Origin: Macrotis lagotis
Taxonomy: Eukaryota > Chordata > Mammalia > Peramelemorphia > Peramelidae
Direction of reading: 5' to 3'
DNA: 64,000 nt
Assembly (NCBI RefSeq): GCF_037893015.1
Contig: NC_133662.1
Span: forward strand, 269,273,944-269,337,943
Shown: positions 24,120 through 34,400 of the stretch, piece after piece
How the letters are laid out: each line of letters begins with the position of its first letter
How positions within the stretch are numbered: position 1 is the first letter of the stretch
Program-made: the position numbers and the translations under genes
The notes under the pieces: generated by a model
Told to the model about the DNA's origin: nothing
Seen by the model: the letters and a program-made list of their open reading frames with translations, nothing else
Databases searched by the model: none

Positions 24120-24800
24120 GCAGAGAAGTGAGGAGAAAAAAGTGGAGAGAGGGGGAAAGTGAAGAGGAAGGAAAAGAAAATAAAGAGAAAGGAGGAGAAG
24201 CAGGAGAGAGGGAGGAGAGGGATGGCAGAGGGAAGGAGGAGAGCAGAGAAGGGAAGGCCTGAGGGGAGGGGCAACCCAAGGCGGGAGGGAGAGGGATGGG
24301 GTGGAATAGGGGAAACTGGGCAAGAAGAGGGAGAAGAGGGGAGGAAGACTGGAGGACGAGAAGAGGGGGAAGGGGAGGGGGCAAAGTACGGCGAGGAGAG
24401 AAAGATTCACAGGAAGAAGGGACTTCAGGGGCCCTCTGGCTCACTCTCTAAATTTATAGGGAAGAAACTGGGTCCCAAGAGGTTAAGTGACTTGCCCAGG
24501 GTCACACAGCGAGCAAGCATCAGCCCCAGGATTAGATAACTGAGTCAGTGGGAGCAGGGGAGCAAGGGAGGAAAGGGAGAGGGGGGCTGAGAAAGGGTCT
24601 GGGGAAGAGAGAGAGAAGTGAGGGGGATGAGGGAGGCAGGGGGGAGAGAGGAGGAGGGGGAGGAGGGGGAGGGGAGAGGGGGGAGGAGGGGGAGGGGAGA
24701 GGAGGAGGGGGAGGGGAGGATGGAGAGAGGAGGAGGGAGCGAGGGAGGAGAGAGGAGGGGAGGGGAGGGGAGGGGAGGAGGGAGGAGGAGGGAGGCGGAG
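24120..24800 (+). repeat. Polypurine (GGA-rich) tract upstream of TRAF3IP1
   Basis: Almost pure A/G on the + strand for most of about 680 bp, interrupted only at about 24420-24545 by a MIR-like fragment. It includes (GGGGA)n at 24757-24776 and repeated GGGGGAGGA units at 24650-24720. Such tracts can form G-quadruplexes or triplex DNA. Long open frames in it encode only G/E/R or P/S/L runs and are not genes. Confidence 0.85.
24425..24535 (-). repeat. MIR-type SINE fragment
   Basis: Reads as the reverse complement of a MIR core: ...gaagaaactgggtccc..., gttaagtgacttgcccag, ggtcacacagc. An old copy lying inside the polypurine tract. Confidence 0.7.
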
Positions 24801-25178
24801 GGGAGGCGGGGCGGGAGCAGAGAACGCCCAGGCCGGGGCTCCGCCCCTTCCGCAGCGGCCGCCCTGGGGGCGGGGCCAGGGCCCCGGACGTGGCTGCGCG
24901 GCGGGAGGTGGGCGGGGCGAGAGGCGGGCAGAGGAGTCTGGGGGTGGGGCGAGGGGAGGGGCGGGGCTCCCGCGGCTGGGCGGAGCCTGCAGTGGGGGCG
25001 CGCGCAGGGCGGCTGACGGGGGTGGAGCCAGGAGCCTGAAGGGGGGGCCTCGGAGGCGGGGGAGGGGGCAGGGCGCGGGAGGTGCTGGGGGCGGCCCCGG
25101 GGGCGGGGCCCCAGGAGCCGGCCAGCCGGATTGGAGGGCGCGGGGGCGGGGCCGCGACGCCGGCGGCGGCGGCGGCTT

Positions 25179-25199
25179 GTTGCCGGTTGCTAGGGCGGC
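25179..25199 (+). promoter_or_regulatory. Candidate RFX X-box half-sites
   Basis: GTTGCC (25179-25184) is followed at once by GTTGCTAGGGCGGC (25186-25199). The latter matches the left half of an RFX X-box (GTTGCYA-GG-) with a degenerate right half. A further GTTGC lies at 25241 and an inverted GGCGAC at 25208. IFT genes, including the worm ortholog dyf-11, are known RFX targets. The site sits about 150 bp before the ATG. Inference only; the right half-site is poor. Confidence 0.4.
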
Positions 25200-25229
25200 G
25201 CGCGCCTGGCGACGGAACGCCGTGAGTCC

Positions 25230-25239
25230 GCGCAGGCGC
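25230..25239 (+). promoter_or_regulatory. NRF1-like site
   Basis: GCGCAGGCGC differs by one base from the palindromic NRF1 core GCGCATGCGC and lies about 105 bp upstream of the start codon, a typical position in CpG-island promoters. Confidence 0.35.
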
Positions 25240-25344
25240 CGTTGCGGAGCGCGGTGGGTTGTGGGATGGGCCGGCTCGCTGGGCGGCGGCGGCGGCGGCA
25301 GCGGGGCCGGGTCGGGGCCGGGCCGGGTCGGGGCCGGGGCCGCC

Positions 25345-25467
25345 ATGAACGCCTCGGTGGTGAAGCGCACGCAGGACGCCCTGGGGAAGGTGATCAAGAA
25401 GCCGCCGCTGACGGAGAAGCTGCTGAGCAAGCCGCCGTTCCGCTACCTGCACGACATCATCACGGAG
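25345..25467 (+). CDS. TRAF3IP1: TRAF3IP1 exon 1 (coding part), residues 1-41
   Basis: Starts at the ATG in gccgccATGA, a good Kozak context (G at -3), inside a CpG island. Encodes [15 protein letters not shown], then [20 protein letters not shown], ending in TE: the start of the IFT54 calponin-homology-type tubulin-binding domain. The human protein begins MNAAVVRRTQEALGK, so the start is well supported. The donor after codon 41 is gag|gtaggg (phase 0). The upstream frame remains open for some distance, as expected in GC-rich DNA, but has no family-like sequence before this Met. The 5' UTR lies upstream to an undetermined start site, probably within 25190-25340. Confidence 0.97.
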
Positions 25468-28400
25468 GTAGGGCCGGGCCGGGGGCTCCGGGCCGGGTCT
25501 CCTCTCCGGGGGGGGCGGGTCCCGACGGGCACGTGACCGGGGGCTGTGCCCCGCCCCGCCCCCCTCCGGAGCCCACCCTGCTGGACTGTCAGCCCCCCGC
25601 CCCGCAGCTTCCGGCGAGATGGGCCGGGGGACTGGAGGAGGGCAGCCCCGGTGTCGGGGCCGGGCCGGCGCGTGGAGGCCCCCGCCCTCGCCCCAGTGGG
25701 GGGCACCGCCTTGCCCTCGGAGCCCTCGGGCAGCGCTCATGCCCTCGCCCCGCTGCCGAGGCTGCGTTTGTCAGCGCGGGCATCGGGCCCGAACAGGCTG
25801 GTGCTGCTGAAGCGCCGCCGGACACTGAGGGAGCGAAGCCTGGCCTGCCCGCCGCTGCCCATCCCTCAGACCCGCCCGCCGTGCCCTAGCCAGCCTCTCG
25901 GGTGAAGACAGAACTTCTGTTCCGTGAAAGAAAAGGAAATCCTTGAATATCGGCCTCCAGAAAAGAGGTCGCTCCGGGAGGAGGAGCAAGGGGTACCTTT
26001 GTGCCACGCAGGGGGCAGATACGTTGCAATGTGCCCATATCGTCTGGGCCGATTGGCCGCTTTGTTGGGTCAACGCAGTTTGATGCCAGTTTGATTGTAA
26101 TAAAGGTTTAGACGGTCCTAACGCTGTCCTTCACCGCCCGCTTTCTTGTTGTCCCCATGTGGGACAAACATGCCATCTGTTCCGTCATGGAATCATTCAT
26201 TAACATTTGTGCTAACTTTGTACATTAGTTCAAAGTACACTAAACTATTCTATCATAAAGCCCGGGGATTCCCAACTTTTTCAAGTTTGAGGACCCTTTT
26301 TTAAAAGAAAAAAATGGACACATCATATTATTACTATCAATGAAAAATATACAACAAAACGCTGAATTCACTAATATTAAAATGAATTTCAATTTTCTTT
26401 TTAACATGATTTACAAAAATTTGAAAAATGCTTATATCTATTCTAATATTTTTATTTCCATGAATGCCACCCCCCCATCCAAATCCTCCAGTTTGAAACC
26501 TTAGAATTAACCTTCATTCTTTCTCATGCCCCTTCCCTTCACATCCCCATGTCCTTCACCCCATCCTAAATTCTGTGAATTATCTCTTGCAAAAATTTCT
26601 GTGTTGTTTCCTTTTCTTTGCCTATTGATTGAGAGCTCTAGATGCTCATCTGGTCTTGGTCATTCACTTTGTGCTTTTGAGCCAGTCATTACAACTCCCG
26701 AGCCTTGATGTGCCCATGTGTAGATTGGATAAGGAGGGGAGGTGAAGTACTCATGGTCTTGTGTAAAGTAACAGCCTTTTCCTTCTTAGCCCCAAAGGGA
26801 CTATTGAAGGGTCCCATTGAGGACCATTCTCACCAGTGACAAAGACAATTGAGATTTGATGTGAGAATAAAATTCCTAACAGCTGGAGCTTTCCCCCAAT
26901 GGAGGCAGGCTGCCTAGGGAAGTGGTAGAATCCTTTCCAGGATATCCATTGCTGGATTTGTGAAACAGTGAAGACAGTCTGGCCTCAGGAATCACAGAAT
27001 GTCCTTTTGACCCCAAGAGGCTCCAACATCTCAGACCTTCTGCTTCTGGTCTGCTGTTCTTGGGTTCATTGGTTGAAGCAGCAGTAGTGAGACTCTTGTA
27101 TGATGGAGGTTGGGGAATCGGAGTAAGGAAACAGGGTCTTTCTGCTACTGTGGACTTCCATTGGTGTGATTCTAAACCTACATCCCTATGTAATATTATT
27201 ATATTTACCATAACTTACTGTTAGATGGCCAGCCTGGAAAGTCAGGAAGACCTGTGTTCAAGTCCTGCTTCTAACATATATTAACTCTGTGACCATTGTC
27301 AAATCAGTTAACCTCTATTCCTGTCCTTACCCACCCCAATTTTCTGAGACAATACAAATTCCAGATGAACTGATCAGTTGTTTCAATGGAGTGAGTCTCC
27401 ACACAGGAAATTCCCTGTAATTATGAAATCTCAGTTCTGAATCTGTCTAACTCCCCCCCCCAAAAAAAAAAGAAAACAGGGTTGGTGATCTTAAGTGTTA
27501 GGGTAAATCCTACTATTTTATTTGGATAACAAGTACTCAGGCTTTTGTTCAAGTAGAGATATCAGTTGATTTGCCATCTGTTTCTTTAAAATGCTAGAAT
27601 CATTGAAGTCTTGGAAAGACTTAAAAAATGTTGGTGTTTCCTTTTTATTTATCTTATTTTTAATTGATGGAGAGCTGGTCTTAGCACCAGGAGTACTCTG
27701 AGGAATGAATATCTTGCATGACCATCCATACTTTGGGCAACTCTGAGACGTTTCAGTGGCAGAGAAGGTGCAGTCTTGCATTGCCAGAAGGACATGTCCT
27801 TAACCAAGAGTTGCTTATACTACTTAATCACAGGTCCGCTCTTACCTCTATCCATTGGTTTTGTTTTATACATCATTTATTTTTTCCTGATCATAAGAAA
27901 GAGAGGGAAAAAAACAGTTCAGTAAAACTAGCCAATGTATTAATGGTGTCTGGTAGCCATAGGTGATATTTAGTTCCTATAGTACCCAATTCTGCAGTGA
28001 AGGGAGGGAGGATTTTCTTAATTTTCTCTTGGACCAAGCTTGGTTATTATGATTGCATAATGTTCAGTTTCTCTGCCCTCCCTCCATTTCTTCCTTTTTT
28101 CTTTCTTTGTTTTCTCTCCTTCCTTTTTTTTCTATACATTTTTTCTTTTGGTTCTTCTCATTTATAGTGTAGTCATTATATTATTTTCATGGTTCTGCTT
28201 ATTGTTCTGCTTAATGTTCCTCTCTCCATTCTTTTTTCTATGTTTTTTTTTTGGTTCCTTTATGGTGCAGTCATTATATTATTTTTTTGTGATTTTCCTT
28301 TATATTCTGCATGTAGGAATCTAATTCTGCCTTTTTTTCTCTTCCTTTAAATTGAATGCTGATTTACTTGCAGTGAGGCTTTGATTGAAGGATTTCATGT

Positions 28401-31400
28401 GTGTATAATTCAGTTAAAATAGCCCTGGAAGGACCTAAAACTTTGGGGGTTTCCACGTAAACCTTTTATTGAATCTGGACTGATGATGTTTTCTGGTATT
28501 TAATTTATAATTAACCTTTTCTTTATGTTTTGAAGGTAATTAGAATGACTGGTTTTATGAAAGGACTCTACTCAGATTCTGAACTGAAATCTGATAATGT
28601 TAAGGTAGGTTTAAAACCATCTCCTTGCTTTTCTTCCTCCTCCCTAACCATTTTCCAAAGGATAGTACCATTCTCAAATCTTACAAATAAAAAGATCTGG
28701 CTTTGATCTAAAACTCTGGGCAAGACATTCAGTTCTACTACTGTCCCCCCCTTTTTTTTTGCAAAGAAAAATGATAATTGAAAGACAAATTGGTGAAAAG
28801 GTACAACTTCATTTTACCTTTGGCTAGGAGATTGTTAAGATAGCATCAGTGAAAGAGACAATTTATTTTACTTTTCTTGGATACAAAAAACTCTCTGAAG
28901 CCACAATTATTCTTTTCTTTGAAAATGTTTGCTATGCATGACTTTTCCTAGATACTCCCTTTATATGTTTTATGTCCCTGGTTAGCCTTTACTCCAGGTA
29001 TTAATAACATCTCCTGGGGTTCATTGTATAAACAGAGAACAGTGTTTTATAAACATTGGGAAAATATTTTTCTTTAGAAAAAGATTATTGGACAACATAT
29101 TTTATTTCCAAATTATTTGGAATTCCCTCCTTGTTTATCATAAGGGGATAGATTACTGATCTTTTTACCCTGTGTGATCACTTGAGAGGGAGCATGACTT
29201 GGGGAGCAGAGTTCTAGATGTGGAGTCAAGATGATAGGTCTTTTAAAACTCACCTTTGACCTTCACTAGCTGTGTGACTTTGGTCAAATCTCTCATTCAG
29301 CTTCCCTGAGTCTTAGGTAACTTCCAAAAATTGACCTACTACATCTTAAATGAGTTGTCAGTTTTGTGTTGACAGAGACAGTTCTTACTCTGGCAGCTTC
29401 CATGCTAATGAAATCATGGATTTGCCCAGGATCTTTTAGCTATCCATGGTAATGAAACCATGTTTGAAACTAGTATTCTGGTAGACCAAAATTACTACTA
29501 TCTTTAGCTTTTTATGAAACTCATATGTCTCAATATGTGATTAAAGATTCTCCTCCTGTTGGGCATCACTGGTAAGCCCACCTCCTTTTAGTGCCAACAT
29601 ATCTGAGCAGGCAGCTTATTATTATCTTTTGTGTCATGAGCAGCTGTGATTTGGAGGGAGATCTGGAAGCCCTGTTTTGTAACTCATTGGTGAAACCTGG
29701 AGGATATTAATTGTTGGGTTCACAAGACAGATTTTGGGCACAAGGAGCAGCTTGGGCCTATCCCCAGAATTTAGCTCAGTTGGGTCTCATGCCATTTTCT
29801 TTTCTTCAGTAGTGGCCTCTGCTCTTTGGCTGTCTCCAGGATATGTCCAAGGACTAACTCATGGTGACCCTAGTCATCTGAAAAGAGTATCTTGTTGATG
29901 TTTCCATAGGAATGAGAATTGTGTTGCTGAGGTTTATTGTACAAGATCACTTTAGTCCTAGAATGAATTGAATGGAATTATTGTTATTTACTTACAGAGA
30001 TCTCGAATTTCTTAAGTGCAAGGTGCTTTTCAAAATAGCTATGTTTCTTAGTGATGTTGGAACTTTTATTGGAACATAATGAAGATGGTATAAATCATGA
30101 CTTTAAATATTGCATTTTTAAATTTGTCAGGAAAAAGATGCAAAAATTAATTTCCTTCAGAAGACCATAGATGTTGTGATAATGGTTTCAGGAGAACCCT
30201 TAACTGTGAAACCAGCAAGAATTGTGGCGGGACATGAACCAGAAAGAACGAATGAGCTGCTCCAAGCAATTGGAAAATGCTGTCTCAATAAGGTAAGGCT
30301 TCAGACCGAGCTAGATGAGAAATGTCAGGAAAATGAGTGTAGGAGACGGGAGAATGTTGTGACCTTGCATGGTTACCACGTAGCCAAGGGCACTTTTCAC
30401 TCAGCCATTCCGGCTTTCACATTGCTCCCCAAGGGCTCCTTCTGTTTCTGTTGCATCATTTGCCAAGCTGGGGCTGGGGATTCTCCTGCTTTGATCGCAG
30501 TTCAGCCCAGCTTAGAAACTCCTGCAGATCTCTTACCTAGAAGCCTCTCCTCCTCAAATTCCTCCAATTAGAGATTCATTTTATGTTCTGAAAGTGTTAC
30601 ATAAATGTCTATTACTTCTATTAGTTTAAAATGCCAGATGTCTCATATCTTGTGTGTTACGTTTTTATTCTCAGTTGACATTTTATTTCCATATCACCTT
30701 CATGCTGAGTATATCCTGCCCTTCTCCACTCAAAGTTAAATACCTGTAGCTCTCATTTTCTAATGACAGTAAAGAGGAAGGAAGAGGCTGCCTCATCTTC
30801 CTCTGGGGAATGAAATTGGTATCAGTTACTCTAATCAGTAATCTAACTAAAGCCTCCCTGATGGCACTCTCTAGAAATTGAGGCTAGTAGAAGAAAGAGC
30901 CTGAGATTTTTAGAGTCAGGGCAGACTTTGGGGCCGGGAAGGGTGAATTTGCACAAGGAGAAAGGGAAGGGGGAAGAAATAAACTCAAGGGTGTCCGCAG
31001 TAGAGAATCTCCTGATTTTCCAAGTTTGCCTGAGGCATTTCTGTGTGTTGGCACACCAGCTTCCCCCACTGAGTCAGGTCTCCTCATCTGGGTTAGTTCA
31101 GATAGGAAAGCCTCCTATGTCTCACTGTTGATCTGTTAGGAAGAGGAGGAGGAGGAGGAGAGGGAGACAGAAATGGAACAGAAATTGGATGAGGAGGAGA
31201 AACTGAATGCATCACCCAACTTCTCTTCCTATTGTTATCTAGGCCACCTTCCAGGGACCTTCCTTTTCAAAGAGACAAAGGAAACAAATGTGTCTTAATA
31301 TTCTACTGTCTACAAACACAGTGCTAAGCACTTTACAGGCTAGGTTAAAACAGATGCATAACATCCAAAAGAATTTCCCGACTTTAGGTTCAGGTAGAAG

Positions 31401-34400
31401 ATTAGCTTATTTGTCCTCATAGAAACCCTTGGAAATAGGCATTTGAGGCCCCATCTTAACTCACTGAGTGTAGCCCAGCTCTTGCTGAAGCGCCTGCCCG
31501 CAGAGGAGGGGGCAGTTCTCTGTCCTGAGTGGCCTCCAGGCACCTTTTTCTAGAGGCAGGCAGAATCCTTTTGAAGGTATGTTGTGATATTTCTCCCACT
31601 TTTCCTCTCATATCAGTTCAGGGGCTGGGACTGAGAGTTAAGTCCCTCTGGTTAGAGGGGACCCCAGATTGTTTAAAGTCCTTGGGAAATAGAGGAGATG
31701 CCTGCTTAGCACCCTTACTCCCTTGAATACCCAGCCAAGAGGGGTGTGGAGCCTGGAGGTCTTCCTGCTTTTGTCTGCTGTGTCTGAATTATCTGCCAGA
31801 GAGGCAGAGAGGGAGGAAGACTCAGTGCCCCTGGAACAGCTCTGCTGCTGAGATGTCATTAGAATAGCCATGACTGGAGGTCAGGGGCCATTTCATTGCC
31901 ACCCCCACTCCTACCCCCACCCCCACTGCCAAACACAGGACCTGACAGAGTGTATACAGAGACAAAAGCAAAACCATCATGGCTCTCAGCTCGGCAAAGA
32001 CAAGGTGCATGCAGCAGGCAAAGAGCTCAATTACTCTCCTCACATTGGGCCTTGGCTTCTTTACCTGGAAACTGAAGGAGGTGGGGGATGATCTCTGAAT
32101 CTGTCCTTTGCAATTCTAGTTAAAGTTCAATTTCAGAGAAGTCAGCAGCCAATGCCCTATGAAGGGGCAGCCCCATCCTGCAGCAGAACTTCAAGGAAAG
32201 GTTTTCTGGAAGGGTGGGATGAGCCAGCCCAGAGGAAGGACCTTTGAGCTTCCACACCCATTAGGCTGCTTGTACAGCATTCCTTCCCCAAGGGATAGTG
32301 TTCTCATTGCTCCAACCACTCTCTTCACCTCTGATTGGTCTCTACTGCCATTCTCTCCCTTTTCTAGTCTCTCCCTCACACACCTGCCCCGATAATCTTC
32401 CAGTATCTCAGTGATCCGCCACTCACCAGGTCCTAAATGCGCTTGGCTCCCCCTGGCCTTTAGTCTGCACTAGTGACCTTGATTTCAGGTTCATGGAGTT
32501 TGCTTTCCAAGGCTCTAGTCTGCTTGCTTCACTTCCAACATTAGCTTCCTTTCCTCCCTTCTTCATTGAATTAGCTGTTTTATTGTCCCAGTGGAAAGGA
32601 GGCACCAGGTAGAGAAGGTTTTGTCTTTTTTTTGTTGTTGTTGTTTAGCTTTTGTTTTTGTAAGGCAATGAAATTAAGTTACTTGCCCAGGGTCACACAG
32701 CTAATCGTTATTAAGTATCTGAGGCCAAATTTGAAATCAGGTCCCCCTGACTCCAAGGCTGGTGCTCTATCCATTATGCCACCTAAATGCCCCAAAGTTT
32801 TTGTCTTGTCTCTGTACCCTCAGTGCCTGGGATAGCACCTGGCAAAGTCTTCATTCAGGCTGTTTGAGCTGGGCCTTGCCAGCTAGTTCCAGTTCATCCT
32901 CATCCCTATGGGGGAAACCATGAAAGAAGACCATGAAACCTTCTGATAGCCACAGGCCTCAGTCACTGGGTCTGTTTCATGTGGGTACAGAGCAAGACTA
33001 AGCAAGTTTTTCTTTTAAAATTCACCTAATGTCTAGATGAATATAAGGTCCATAGTAGGTATTCTGAAAGTATTGGCTCCCTGGAGAGCAGCCTCCCTTC
33101 TCTCCTTAGTTAGGAGTGAATTTAATTAGTTTTTCTTAGACTCCTGAGATCTCCAATCTCTTGATTGACAGACCCTGGGATACTTGATGAGTCACTGAGC
33201 CTGAGAAGCTTTAGAGGAATAGAAGGAATATAAGAGCAGTACAATTTCATTGACAAGAAAACCAAGGCTCAGAGAGATGAAGTGGCTTGTCTTCCATGGT
33301 CAGGCAACTCGTAAGGAGGCAGGAGGATAGGAGTTCAAAGCCCTCCTGACACCAAATCAACTTGGGGTACATATAGCTTAGACTGAGAAGGAGATGTCAG
33401 TCCAAGCATCAGCCTTTAGCTTAGGTGGCTGACCTTATAGATTCAGACCCCTTTGTTAGAGCTTTCAGACTCCAAGTAGCATTGGACTCTTAAAGGGAGG
33501 GAGGTGGTGGCCTTGCTTCCTAAGAGCACCTTGTCTAGACTGGACACCTGGACCTAAGCCAGTCCTCATATGCTCCATTTTAGCATCTGAATATGCTTCT
33601 GTTTTCCAGCCCCATAATCTCCATGGCATACCAGTTCATGGAACACAGGCCTTCTTTTCTTGTAATTGCAGTAGAAGTCTCCTGACGCTGAGGAGTTCCC
33701 CATTGATCCCATTGATGATTTTAGTGGTCCAGGCCATCCAGGGCTTCTCAGTCCAAGTGTCTCTGTTCTTCATCCTTCCACCAATTTGCCTCAGAGTCCA
33801 CCTAAAGTACTATGAACTTTTTTCAGTTTCTCTAGTTGTCAAAAGGATTTCTCTTCACCAGAGGAAAGACCTTTAGAACAACTGAAATTTCCATTTTCTT
33901 TAGTTTTTGAAAGTTCCATGTCAAGTTTATTCAAATATATAACTATACAAATATATTTAAAAGAAAAGCAAGCTGTAAATAATAGAAATTCACAATTTCA
34001 TGAACACGTTTCAATGTATATATCAGATAGCTATTTTTATTCTATTGTGTTTAGAATAAACATAAATGAAAAAGTAAATGTTTATAGATTTTATTTGAGC
34101 CTGCTCTAGAAGATCAGTAGAACGAGCCCTCTTGTGGAGTTCACTTCCAGCTCAGCCATCTACGATTCTTCACCCCAAACCAGTCAATCAGAACATGTGC
34201 CTTAAGTGACTCGTTTGACATAGCAAAGGCTAGGCCTAGTGATAAATGTTTGGAACACCAAAGCTAGAGGTAAACATCCCCTGACTAGCAGGTGCTTAGT
34301 ATCTAGCTGGAACAGACATTTGTCTAGATATGAGAAAATTTAATTGCAGGAGAAGACACAGATCAGGTAGGGGGTCTGACAACTGAAATTTTCTAACCAG

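Larger units (their letters stand above)
24800..25760 (+). promoter_or_regulatory. TRAF3IP1: CpG-island promoter of TRAF3IP1
   Basis: Very GC- and CpG-rich DNA spanning the ATG at 25345, with many GGGGCGGGGC-type Sp1/KLF boxes (for example near 24870, 25105 and 25145) and no TATA box. This is the usual architecture of a broadly expressed ciliary gene. The exact transcription start cannot be read from sequence; 25190-25340 is the likely zone. Open frames on both strands here are compositional. Confidence 0.85.

Noticed and set aside
24050-24444. 97-121-codon minus-strand frames
   Set aside because: Translation of a polypyrimidine strand (S/L/P/F runs); low complexity only.
24483-25740. 315- and 402-codon minus-strand frames over the TRAF3IP1 promoter
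   Set aside because: Poly-P/S/L text opposite the purine tract and CpG island. They overlap exon 1 antisense and have no splice or domain support.
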